A program made the position numbers and the translations under genes. Below, piece after piece: positions 6,953 through 14,554 of a DNA stretch of 39,606 nt. Every line of letters begins with the position of its first letter. Position 1 is the first letter of the stretch. The stretch spans positions 1 through 39,606 of the forward strand of contig NZ_BFAV01000142.1 in NCBI RefSeq assembly GCF_002933875.1. Reading direction: 5' to 3'. Source of the DNA: Desulfocucumis palustris. Lineage in GTDB: Bacteria; Bacillota; Desulfotomaculia; Desulfotomaculales; Desulfocucumaceae. The notes under the pieces were generated by a model that did no database searches, was not told the DNA's origin, and saw only the letters and a list, made by a program, of their open reading frames with translations.

Positions 6953-7912
6953 ATGAGTAACTTAAATCAACAAAGTTATTTAGACATACTGGGAGGCCCC
7001 GAAAAAGAAAATAACGGTGAAGTCATTGCCCTTTTGGAAACTGCCGGAGACGGCAATGAGAAAAAAACCGGGAAAGCAAAAGGACGTAACGGAAAGTCCG
7101 CCGGCAACCCCAGGGTTGTTTGTATCTATGGTAATAAACATATTTATGATGACGGAAAAATGACCCTGGAAGATATCCGCAAGGATCTCCAAAAACGTTA
7201 TTATCCCGAACTTGCCAGGGAACGTACTGTCATGGAGTATGACATGAAAACAGGCATTATTTTTCCCCGGATAAAGTCGATAAAAAAGGGAAACGGCAGG
7301 AAGCACTTCCTGTCGGTGCGGGAGATGGCCGAAAGCCCGGCACGGGTGGTAAATATACTTGCGGCCCGGCACGGTTATTACGAGATCAGAAAAAACGAAA
7401 TAGGCATATTCAGCGCCATGACGGACAAGGTTGCCGATCTGGACCTCTGGGAATCCGGGTTTAAACCGTTCCTGCCCCCGATTCCCTTCAGCCTTCTGGC
7501 CCGGGCCATTGCCTTTTTCAAAAGCACATATTACGAAAGTATGGTTCAGTTCTTTTGGGATCGACAAAAAAGGGAGTATTTCATACATTGCCCCGAGCAA
7601 AGGGTTACCGCCCTCAGCATTGACGCGGAGCGCGACGGCCCGGAACAAGAACACCTTCTGGTTCTCGACCTGCACAGCCATAACTATTTTTCAGCCCATT
7701 TCGGCCGTGAAGATGATAAGGACGAACTGGAAACACGGATATACGGGGTTGTGGGCGGAACCGACAATTTCTTTCCCGAGATCCGGGTAAGGATATCCTC
7801 CGGGGGAAACTTCTGCGAAATTCCCCCGGAGCAGATATTTGAAAGCCCGTTTAACAGCTTCGAGGAAAATTGGAGTGAGAAGGTCACAATTCAGGAAGAA
7901 GAGAAAATTTAA
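6953..7912 (+). CDS. Ubiquitin-like (PRTRC-C-like) / JAB-domain fusion protein
   Basis: A 319-residue soluble protein starting at ATG after a strong GGGAGGTAA site. The N-terminal ~50 residues are a polar linker. Residues ~54-113 match the pattern of PRTRC system protein C, a ubiquitin-like beta-grasp protein: RVVCIYG, a D-D-G turn, a helix MTLEDIRKDLQKR, YYPEL at 83-87, ending KSIKKG. Residues ~165-310 match a JAB/JAMM metalloprotease-like domain (as in PRTRC protein A). It has LDLHSHNYFSAHF with metal ligands H241 and H243 and D254, then RIYGVVGG and a C-terminal IPPEQIFE. The usual Ser of H-x-H-x7-S-x2-D is Gly251. PRTRC cassettes sit on plasmids and integrative elements with ParB- and ThiF-like partners, none of which is in view. 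The role may be processing of a ubiquitin-like tag; activity is uncertain. Confidence 0.68.
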   Translation: MSNLNQQSYLDILGGPEKENNGEVIALLETAGDGNEKKTGKAKGRNGKSAGNPRVVCIYGNKHIYDDGKMTLEDIRKDLQKRYYPELARERTVMEYDMKTGIIFPRIKSIKKGNGRKHFLSVREMAESPARVVNILAARHGYYEIRKNEIGIFSAMTDKVADLDLWESGFKPFLPPIPFSLLARAIAFFKSTYYESMVQFFWDRQKREYFIHCPEQRVTALSIDAERDGPEQEHLLVLDLHSHNYFSAHFGREDDKDELETRIYGVVGGTDNFFPEIRVRISSGGNFCEIPPEQIFESPFNSFEENWSEKVTIQEEEKI

Positions 7913-7963
7913 CCAAGGCGGCACAAACCGGCCCGGAGGCAAAAGGTGCCGCCGGATATTAAT

Positions 7964-8007
7964 AAAAAAGGAGGCTGCCCCTGAAAACAGGGGCAGCCTC
8001 CTTTTTT
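7964..8007. terminator. Strong hairpin terminator ending the element-like region
   Basis: A 20 bp perfect stem (7964-7983 with 7988-8007) and a 4-base loop, with A and T runs at both ends so that it can work in both directions. It closes the transcript of the fusion gene. Confidence 0.9.
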
Positions 8008-8024
8008 AAAAAAGAAACAGTAGC

Positions 8025-8054
8025 TTGCGCATTTTTTATAAAAAGTGCTATTAT
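8025..8054 (+). promoter_or_regulatory. Possible promoter of DUF1294 gene
   Basis: TTGCGC (8025-8030), 18 bp spacer, TATTAT (8049-8054), 40 bp before the start codon. Confidence 0.5.
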
Positions 8055-8093
8055 GCCAAAAGATGAGATTATGGCGCGGGAGGGGAAGGAAAA

Positions 8094-8366
8094 ATGAGCT
8101 GGCTTATTTATTACATCATTGCGGTTAACATTGCGGGGGTTTTGAGCATGGGCCTGGATAAAATGAAGGCCCGGGCCGGTGCCTGGCGGATTCCGGAAAA
8201 CAGTCTCATGCTGATAGCCCTGGCTGGCGGTTCCCCGGGCATTTATGCGGGGCTGAAAATATTTCGCCACAAAACCAGGCATTTAAAATTTTCCGTGGGA
8301 GTACCCATTATTTTTTTGATACAGGCGGCAATAATTGCCCGGCTGGTATACCTGGGCATTTTATAA
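8094..8366 (+). CDS. DUF1294 small membrane protein
   Basis: A 90-residue protein with a GGAGGGGAAGG ribosome site. There is one N-terminal membrane helix (residues ~4-21), a conserved loop MGLDKMKARAGAWRIPE, a second hydrophobic segment with GGSPG, the motif FRHKTRHLKF, and a C-terminal helix. The order DK..A, WRIPE, GGS.G, HKT..KF is the signature of DUF1294 inner-membrane proteins. Their biochemical role is unknown. Length is normal for the family. It is a single-gene unit convergent with the next gene. Confidence 0.85.
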   Translation: MSWLIYYIIAVNIAGVLSMGLDKMKARAGAWRIPENSLMLIALAGGSPGIYAGLKIFRHKTRHLKFSVGVPIIFLIQAAIIARLVYLGIL

Positions 8367-8371
8367 CAAAA

Positions 8372-8403
8372 TAGAAAGCCCCAACCCGGCAGGTCAAGGC
8401 TTT
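8372..8403. terminator. Shared terminator of convergent genes
   Basis: AAAGCCCC and GGCTTT arms surround a ~20-base loop between the DUF1294 stop and the stop of the minus-strand gene. T-rich flanks are present on both sides. Confidence 0.5.
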
Positions 8404-8407
8404 ATTA

Positions 8408-8716
8408 TTAAAGCTTCACGTAAAAAGCATTTTCACTTTCATTATATTCCGCGGCGAATTTGCCCTTTTTATTAATATCGAAGTGATTGAAGAAGCCCTT
8501 ACCAAATACTTTGGTTTTCTTAATCTCCATGCCGCTACCATTCTCAGCGGGCCGTATTCTGAGAATATTTTTTTCCTGGTCGTAAGCCAGCTCAATTCTT
8601 TTGCTGGCCAGCTTTTCTCTTACAACATTATTGAAGACAATTGATGTTTTAGAAAAGGAAACTATAGCGTCCTTTTCTTTTTTATCTCCCCGCGGTTTAT
8701 AAACCTCAAAAGCCAA
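8408..8716 (-). CDS. Unknown 102-residue protein
   Basis: The start is TTG, read on the minus strand six bases after GAGGAGGGG. The protein begins MAFEVYKPRGDKKEK and contains a strand-helix segment ISFSKTSIVFN-like (residues ~18-45) and a basic C-terminal half (KKTKVFGKGFFNHFDINKKGKF). There is no signal peptide or membrane segment. It looks like a small chromosomal protein of unknown function; I recognise no family with confidence. A good promoter lies upstream. It is convergent with DUF1294. Confidence 0.7.
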   Translation of the reverse strand: MAFEVYKPRGDKKEKDAIVSFSKTSIVFNNVVREKLASKRIELAYDQEKNILRIRPAENGSGMEIKKTKVFGKGFFNHFDINKKGKFAAEYNESENAFYVKL

Positions 8717-8747
8717 ACGTAGCCCCTCCTCAATAAATTTTACTATT

Positions 8748-8778
8748 ATATTATTATTAATTTTAACTTGTTTGTCAA
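8748..8778 (-). promoter_or_regulatory. Promoter of the minus-strand unknown gene
   Basis: On the minus strand a perfect TTGACA (8773-8778) is followed by AT-rich DNA with overlapping -10-like boxes (AATAAT, TAATAT, TATAAT) 17-22 bp downstream. Confidence 0.55.
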
Positions 8779-8845
8779 ACCGGCTTTTAAATTAATTTTT
8801 GAGATAAACATTATTTATGGTAAAAAAGCTGTCCATTGCGAACAA

Positions 8846-8872
8846 AAAAGCCGGGCGAAGTAAATACCGGCT
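8846..8872 (-). terminator. Orphan minus-strand terminator-like hairpin
   Basis: AGCCGG (8849-8854 on the plus strand) pairs with CCGGCT (8867-8872); read on the minus strand it is followed by TTTTTT. No minus-strand gene is seen upstream of it. Confidence 0.5.
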
Positions 8873-9350
8873 GTAATTTTATCGGGCTATTGCCCAAAAT
8901 GTGTAATATATTTAATTTTCTAATTCTTAAAGGTTTTATAAAAAAGAGATGTGGTTTGAAATAAAATAACTATCCCGCCCTGTTTCAGTCTGTGGTACAC
9001 CATTTGTACCTTGTCCTCGGGCAGCAGCCTTTTTATTCATAACTGCTGGAACAGCCGCCGGGTAATGTTTTACATCAGGCAGCTTTCCCCAGGTATTGCA
9101 GGTGCAGCTGCCGATAACCGGAATAAGGGATTTTGCAGTGATTTTTTTGAATTATAGTAAATCAACCTGTATGGCATTATCCGGCACGGGATTTTATACT
9201 GCCACGAGTCAACTTTGTTCTCCGGATGAAGGGGATAATGTAATTAAAAATTGGAGAAAAATAACCACTAATATTCCTCCAGCCGGGAATTGTAAAATTC
9301 TTATCGGCTGCCGCCGATGGGATGAGAGTGAAAATTTGACATTTTAAGAT
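8873..9350. other. Gene-free stretch upstream of the cation ATPase
   Basis: No convincing gene was found. It holds short inverted repeats (for example AGGCAGCT near 9077 with AGCTGCC near 9108) and several frames without start codon or ribosome site. A minus-strand frame around 8940-9040 (DKVQMVYHRLKQGG...) reads somewhat like protein and could be a gene remnant. Confidence 0.4.
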
Positions 9351-9365
9351 GAAAGGAGGTGAACA

Positions 9366-12300
9366 ATGAGCCATAATTGCAACCAAACATTAACTGGGGT
9401 CCCGAATATCACCGTCATCCACAGCCTGCCCGGGAGGGTCAGGCTTAATGTGCCCGGCCTGAAGGGCAGCAGTTCCATGGCTGATACACTGGCGGCCGGA
9501 ATAAAGCTAATTGACCATGTCCGCCGTATCAAGGCAAACCCGTTGACAGGGAGTTTGCTGGTGGAATACGACGTCAGGCGATTAAGCGAAAAAAAACTGC
9601 TGGAAAAAATTGTCCCGGTATATAGCAGGCCGGCTGCGGCTGTTAACCATCAGACTACCTCCCCCACCGCCATGGTTAAATCCGGAAGAATGGGAATTTA
9701 CTGCGGGGATTCCAGGACCCTGGAGATTTTATCAAAGGTGGATACCATTATTTTTGACGGAAGAGGAGCGCTTCCCGAAGAATCCCGCGAGGTGGGGGAT
9801 GTTCCGCCCGGAAAACTGCCTCCAATGATGGCAAAAGTATATAACAATTTCATATCAATGGCCGTGGGGGTAAACTCCTTCAGGCTGCTGTCGTCCAAGG
9901 GGCACCGGAATGTAAAAACCCTGAGGGAAGTGGAGCGCGAGATTGCAGCGGCCCTTGACAGCGCCGCTGCAGCTCCCTTAGCCACGGGCCAGTGCGGTAT
10001 GGATACCGTCCTGAAAGGCAATTGGCACTCCATGACCCTTGACGGGGTGCTGAGCAGGCTGAAATCAGACCTGACCAGGGGACTGGATAAAGAACAGGTT
10101 CAGTACCGCCTGAAGGTATTCGGCCGGAACAAGATTAATGAAGAGCGGCCGGTTGGCCTGCTGGCAAGGATGCGCGGGCAGTTTAAAGATTTCTTGGTCA
10201 AGGCTCTAATGGTGTCGGCCCTGGTGTGCGCGGTTTTGGGCGAATTTACCGACGCTCTGGCTATCGTTGCCATTCTCGTGGTCAACGCCCTGCTGGGAGC
10301 CCTGCAGGAACATAAAGCGGAGGGGGCCTTACAGGCCCTGTCTGAAATTACGGCGCCCACCGCCAGGGTGAGAAGAGCCGGAAAGGTTGACAGGGTTCCC
10401 GCGGAGCAATTGGTGCCCGGGGATATTGTTCTTCTTGAGCAGGGAGACGGTGTTCCCGCCGATTTAAGAATAATTGAGGCCAGTTGCCTGGAATTGGAGG
10501 AATCTGCCCTCACAGGCGAGCCCTACCCCGTGGCCAAAAGCGCCGGCCATATCGCGGACTGCATACCCTTGCTGAATTGTTCCAATCTTGTCTTTATGGG
10601 TACCAACGTTACCAGGGGGCGCGGCGCCGGGATTGTCACGGCAACCGGGATGAACACCGAGGTAGGTAAAATCGCCGCAATGATCCACAGGCAGGAGAGC
10701 CCTCCCACGCCGCTGCAAAGGCGTATGGCCGAAGCGGGCGGAGTTATTTTAAAATATTGCCTGGCGGTCAGCGCCATGGTCGTACTGGCGGGTCTTTTAA
10801 GGGGCGGCTCGCCCTTTGGAATGTTTTTAACCGGTGTGAGCCTGGCGGTTGCTGCGATTCCAGAAGGCCTGCCCGCGGTGGTAACCATAGCCCTGGCCTC
10901 GGGGGTGAGGCGGATGGCAAAGGAAAACGCGGTGGTGAAAAACCTGCCCGCGGTGGAGACACTGGGCAACGTTACCTTAATCTGCACCGACAAAACAGGC
11001 ACCTTAACCCGCAACAGGCAGATTTTGCAGAGGGTATATACCGGCAGCGGCTTCTGGCAGGCCGGAGCAGGCGGGGATAACACCTTAAAGCCCCACAGCG
11101 GCGGATGCCGCCCGGAGGATTTGGAGTCACTTGTCACAGCCGGGATATTGTGCAACCATGCGGAGTTAAGGCGGTGTGACGGCAAAGGGCCAAAAAGCGC
11201 CGGGCAAAAATGGCGGGTGGAGGGAGATCCCACCGAGGGTGCGCTTTTATTGGCCGCCCTGGGAAATAAAACAAATTATAAAGAGGTACGGGAAAAATGG
11301 ACCCATATCAAAGAAATACCCTTTGATGCCGGGCGTTTGATGATGACAGTCATTTGCAGGCACCCTGACCATGGTTGCGCGGCTTTTGTCAAAGGCGCCC
11401 CCGAGGTGGTGCTGGAGCTTTGCTCGCATATTCTGGTTAAAGGTGAAAAAGAGCCGCTGGATAAATTAAAGCGGCGGCAAATACTGAACATCAATGGTGA
11501 AATGACCCGTGAGGCCATGAGGGTGCTGGCCATAGCCCACCGGAGCCTGGATAATCCCGATGCGGGCGACCCGGAAGATTCCCTGACCTTGTTAGGCCTT
11601 GTGGGTATGGTTGATCCGGTGCGGCCGGAAGTTGCCCGGGCTGTGGACGTCAGCAGGCGCGCCGGCATCCATGTGGCCATGATCACCGGAGACCACCCTT
11701 ACACAGCCCTGGCGGTGGCCAAAAAGGTGGGCATCTCCTCCGGCGATAAAGTTTTAACCGGGCAGGACATTGACCGCTTAAACGACCTGGAGCTGGCCGA
11801 AGCGCTCCGGGAGGTAAGGGTGTTTGCCCGGGTTCTGCCCGGGCAGAAGCTGAGGCTGGTGAAAACCTTCCGGCAGCAGGGGGAAGTTGTGGCCATGATA
11901 GGAGACGGAATTAATGACGCGCCCGCGGTAAGGGAAGCGGATATCGGGGTGGCCATGGGCGAGTCCGGAACCGACGTAACCAAACAGGCTGCCGATATAA
12001 TAATAACCGATGATAACTTTGCCACTCTGCTTCCCGCCGTGGAACAGGGCAGGGGGATTTACAACAACATCAGGCGATCCGTGCGGTATCTTTTATCCAC
12101 CAATGTGGGCCTGGTATTTCTGGTTTTTACGGCTGTACTGCTGGGGTTGCCCGTTCCACTGATACCCCTTCAGCTGCTGTTTCTGAATGTACTGGGGGAC
12201 GGCCTTCCGGCTTTGGCCCTGGGGGTGGAGCCGCCGGCCAGGGATCTGATGGACAGGCCGCCCAGGCCTGTTGAAGAAAAATTTTTTGCCCACAGCCTGG

Positions 12301-12698
12301 GCAGCCAGATCATCAGCAGGGGGCTGGCCACCGGCCTGGTGGGTTTGGAAGCCTATCACAGGCTGTTAAAACAGGGTGATTTGGCCAGGGCCAGGACAGT
12401 GGCCATGGCCACCTTTGCGGCCGGTAAACTGTTGTTCGCCCTGGAGTGCGGAGAGAAAAAGGATGGCAACAATCGCTATCTTGCGGGCTCGGTGGCGCTC
12501 TCGGCGGCATTGCTCGGTGGCGCCATTTATCTTCCTTATGGAAGGAGAATATTAAAAACCGTGCCCCTGGGAATGAAAGACGTGGCCGGTGTGCTGGGCG
12601 CATCGGGACTGACTTTCATTCTGGAAAGAGTGATTGCCTCTTTCTTGCAAGGAGTTAAACCTGAGGATCCGGCGGAAAAGCAAGAACTGCCCCTATAA
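9366..12698 (+). CDS. P-type cation-transporting ATPase with N-terminal HMA-like extension
   Basis: A 1110-residue membrane pump with a near-perfect AAAGGAGGTGA ribosome site. Residues ~15-85 look like a heavy-metal-associated-like fold (PGRVRLNVPG) without a CxxC metal motif. A poorly conserved segment up to ~215 follows, and then the P2-type core. It has an actuator TGEP motif, membrane motif AAIPEGLPA, phosphorylation motif DKTGTLTR with D542, TGDH at 774-777 and GDGINDAP from 846, and several C-terminal membrane helices. IPEGLP in the fourth core helix is typical of calcium/SERCA-like pumps rather than copper pumps. It probably exports a divalent cation. The N-terminal D131-GRGALP stretch resembles a decayed DKTGTLT. 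Single gene, terminator at its end. Confidence 0.88.
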   Translation: MSHNCNQTLTGVPNITVIHSLPGRVRLNVPGLKGSSSMADTLAAGIKLIDHVRRIKANPLTGSLLVEYDVRRLSEKKLLEKIVPVYSRPAAAVNHQTTSPTAMVKSGRMGIYCGDSRTLEILSKVDTIIFDGRGALPEESREVGDVPPGKLPPMMAKVYNNFISMAVGVNSFRLLSSKGHRNVKTLREVEREIAAALDSAAAAPLATGQCGMDTVLKGNWHSMTLDGVLSRLKSDLTRGLDKEQVQYRLKVFGRNKINEERPVGLLARMRGQFKDFLVKALMVSALVCAVLGEFTDALAIVAILVVNALLGALQEHKAEGALQALSEITAPTARVRRAGKVDRVPAEQLVPGDIVLLEQGDGVPADLRIIEASCLELEESALTGEPYPVAKSAGHIADCIPLLNCSNLVFMGTNVTRGRGAGIVTATGMNTEVGKIAAMIHRQESPPTPLQRRMAEAGGVILKYCLAVSAMVVLAGLLRGGSPFGMFLTGVSLAVAAIPEGLPAVVTIALASGVRRMAKENAVVKNLPAVETLGNVTLICTDKTGTLTRNRQILQRVYTGSGFWQAGAGGDNTLKPHSGGCRPEDLESLVTAGILCNHAELRRCDGKGPKSAGQKWRVEGDPTEGALLLAALGNKTNYKEVREKWTHIKEIPFDAGRLMMTVICRHPDHGCAAFVKGAPEVVLELCSHILVKGEKEPLDKLKRRQILNINGEMTREAMRVLAIAHRSLDNPDAGDPEDSLTLLGLVGMVDPVRPEVARAVDVSRRAGIHVAMITGDHPYTALAVAKKVGISSGDKVLTGQDIDRLNDLELAEALREVRVFARVLPGQKLRLVKTFRQQGEVVAMIGDGINDAPAVREADIGVAMGESGTDVTKQAADIIITDDNFATLLPAVEQGRGIYNNIRRSVRYLLSTNVGLVFLVFTAVLLGLPVPLIPLQLLFLNVLGDGLPALALGVEPPARDLMDRPPRPVEEKFFAHSLGSQIISRGLATGLVGLEAYHRLLKQGDLARARTVAMATFAAGKLLFALECGEKKDGNNRYLAGSVALSAALLGGAIYLPYGRRILKTVPLGMKDVAGVLGASGLTFILERVIASFLQGVKPEDPAEKQELPL

Positions 12699-12719
12699 AG
12701 GGCAGTTCTTGCTTTTCCG
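12673..12719. terminator. Terminator overlapping the ATPase 3' end
   Basis: A 20 bp perfect stem (12673-12692 with 12700-12719). The left arm and the loop contain the last codons and the stop of the ATPase gene. It is AT-rich at the base. Confidence 0.85.
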
Positions 12720-12821
12720 TCTTCCAACCATAACAATTGCTGAAAAATTTGGAGGAAAAAAATCATATATGAAGAAACAATAAACAAAAACATGTAAAAT
12801 TTACCGGGGTGGTCTGGCTAA

Positions 12822-14060
12822 TTGAAACAGAAAACAGATTTAAACAAGCTATTGCTGACGCTATCCCTGGCCATGGATTTTTCCAGGCACGGTTTGATGC
12901 GCCACCATCAAAGGGTGGCCTTTATCTCTCTGAGAATTGCCGAGGAACTTGGGATTTCTCCGGCCAGCAAACAAAGGATGATCAGGGCGGCTCTGGTTCA
13001 TGACGCCGGGGTCAGCACCTGGAGGGAAAAATCCCTGCTGCATGAATTTGATGTGATAAATCCGTGGGGGCACTGCAGGAGCGGGTCAAAATTGTTCAGG
13101 GGCCTGGACGGCATTGTGCCGGTTTCGAATATTATTCTGCACCACCACGATCGCTGGGACGGCTCCGGTGAATCCTTCCTGGCCGGGGAGTCCATACCCC
13201 TGGAGAGCAGGATAATCCACCTGGCCGACCGGGTAGACGTGCTGGTGGGTTATGACCGCTGGGTTCTGGAGCAGCGGAAAGAAATAATGGCCAAGCTGAA
13301 AAGCCTGTCCGGGGCTCTTTTTGACCCGGTACTGGTGGAAGTAATGGAACAGGTGGCGGTGAAGGAGAGCTTCTGGTTTGATTTGCTGTCAAAATTTCTT
13401 CAATACCAGCTGGAAGAAGAGGCGGCCACGGATTTCGTAAGCCTGGGAATGGAGGATTTGCTAAACCTGGGGAACATTTTTGCGGGAATCATCGACGGCA
13501 AAAGCGCCTTCACCCACCGTCACTCCAGGCTGGTATCGGCCATTGCGGGGATGCTGGCGGGTAAAATGGGCTACGGCCCGGAAAAATGTGATATGATGCT
13601 GCTGGCCGGCCTGATGCACGATCTGGGTAAACTGACCATACCGGAAAGCATATTGGAAAAGCCGGGGCCGCTGACTGCCGGGGAGCACGATTTGATTAAA
13701 CAGCATACATATTACTCTTACAGGATATTGGGAATGATCAGCGGATTTGAGGAAATCAGGGAATGGGCCGGATACCACCACGAAAAGCTGGACGGCAGCG
13801 GATATCCGTTCCATCTCAGGGGAGGGCAATTATCCCACGGCGCAAGGATAATGGCGGTGGCGGACATTTTCAGCGCCCTGGTGGAGGACCGTCCCTACCG
13901 GCAGGGGATGCCGCCCCAAAAGATAAAGGAAATAATGTGGCGGGAAGTGGAAAAAAACCATATCGACGGCGAAGTAATGGACGTGCTGGCTCAAAACATG
14001 GATACAGCCTGGGAAATTTACCGGCAATTGAAAATACAGGAAGCCCCTGTTGCTATTTAA
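12822..14060 (+). CDS. Tandem HD-GYP domain protein (c-di-GMP phosphodiesterase-like)
   Basis: 412 residues from a TTG start with a weak GGGGTGG site. There are two HD-GYP-like units. The N-terminal one (residues ~15-200) has H60-D61 in LVHDAG and HHHDRWDGSGE but is divergent later. The C-terminal one (~210-405) is canonical: H266-D267 in LMHDLGKL, HHEKLDGSGYP at 319-329, then ARIMAVADIFSALVEDRPYR. HD-GYP enzymes hydrolyse cyclic di-GMP using two or three metals. No membrane segment or sensor domain is visible, so it is probably cytoplasmic; the first unit may be regulatory. The gene stands alone between a terminator and the cyclophilin gene. Confidence 0.87.
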   Translation: MKQKTDLNKLLLTLSLAMDFSRHGLMRHHQRVAFISLRIAEELGISPASKQRMIRAALVHDAGVSTWREKSLLHEFDVINPWGHCRSGSKLFRGLDGIVPVSNIILHHHDRWDGSGESFLAGESIPLESRIIHLADRVDVLVGYDRWVLEQRKEIMAKLKSLSGALFDPVLVEVMEQVAVKESFWFDLLSKFLQYQLEEEAATDFVSLGMEDLLNLGNIFAGIIDGKSAFTHRHSRLVSAIAGMLAGKMGYGPEKCDMMLLAGLMHDLGKLTIPESILEKPGPLTAGEHDLIKQHTYYSYRILGMISGFEEIREWAGYHHEKLDGSGYPFHLRGGQLSHGARIMAVADIFSALVEDRPYRQGMPPQKIKEIMWREVEKNHIDGEVMDVLAQNMDTAWEIYRQLKIQEAPVAI

Positions 14061-14111
14061 CCGCCAGCCGGGGCATAATGTGGAAGAATATAATATTGGG
14101 AGATGATTTTT

Positions 14112-14537
14112 TTGAAAAAGACTACCATTCAGACCGACAAGGGAAATATTGTGCTGGAAATGTTCGATAAGGATGCTCCAAACACCGTTGCCAATTTCGA
14201 ATCCCTTATAAACAAAGGTTTTTATGACGGTTTAACCTTCCACCGGGTGGTGCCCGGGTTTGTTATCCAGGGGGGCTGCCCCCACGGCACCGGCACCGGC
14301 GGGCCGGGTTACCAGATCAAGTGCGAAATAAACCCCAACAAACACCTGCGGGGCGCTCTTTCCATGGCGCATGCGGGCAGGGACACCGGGGGCAGCCAGT
14401 TCTTTATCTGCCTGGGAGATTTTCCTCACCTGGACGGGGTGCACACCGTTTTTGGAAAGGTGCTGGAAGGTATGGACGTGGTGGATAAAATAGCGCCCGG
14501 GGACAAAATGAACAAATTGGCGGTAACCGAGGAATAA
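14112..14537 (+). CDS. Cyclophilin-type peptidyl-prolyl isomerase
   Basis: I use TTG 14112 because GGGAG (14098-14102) is 9 bp before it; the ATG at 14103 overlaps the ribosome site. The 141-residue single-domain cyclophilin has [22 protein letters not shown], the active-site [13 protein letters not shown], then GTGGPGY, the [17 protein letters not shown] block, and [11 protein letters not shown]. The catalytic Arg (in FHRV) and the Gln of the GSQFFI block are present. There is no signal peptide, so it is cytosolic. It catalyses cis-trans isomerisation of proline peptide bonds during folding. It lies 17 bp before tex and is probably co-transcribed with it. Confidence 0.93.
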   Translation: MKKTTIQTDKGNIVLEMFDKDAPNTVANFESLINKGFYDGLTFHRVVPGFVIQGGCPHGTGTGGPGYQIKCEINPNKHLRGALSMAHAGRDTGGSQFFICLGDFPHLDGVHTVFGKVLEGMDVVDKIAPGDKMNKLAVTEE

Positions 14538-14554
14538 AAAGCGAGAGGTTTTGC

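Noticed and set aside
6702..6956. 84-codon plus-strand frame
   Set aside because: It begins inside the toxin terminator, crosses the hairpins and overlaps the next gene start; no ribosome site.
8930..9040. Minus-strand frame reading DKVQMVYHRLKQGG
   Set aside because: Reads somewhat like protein but has no start or ribosome site; kept only as a possible remnant.
9096..9347. 83-codon plus-strand frame upstream of the ATPase
   Set aside because: No ribosome site, ends inside the leader, and composition is not protein-like.
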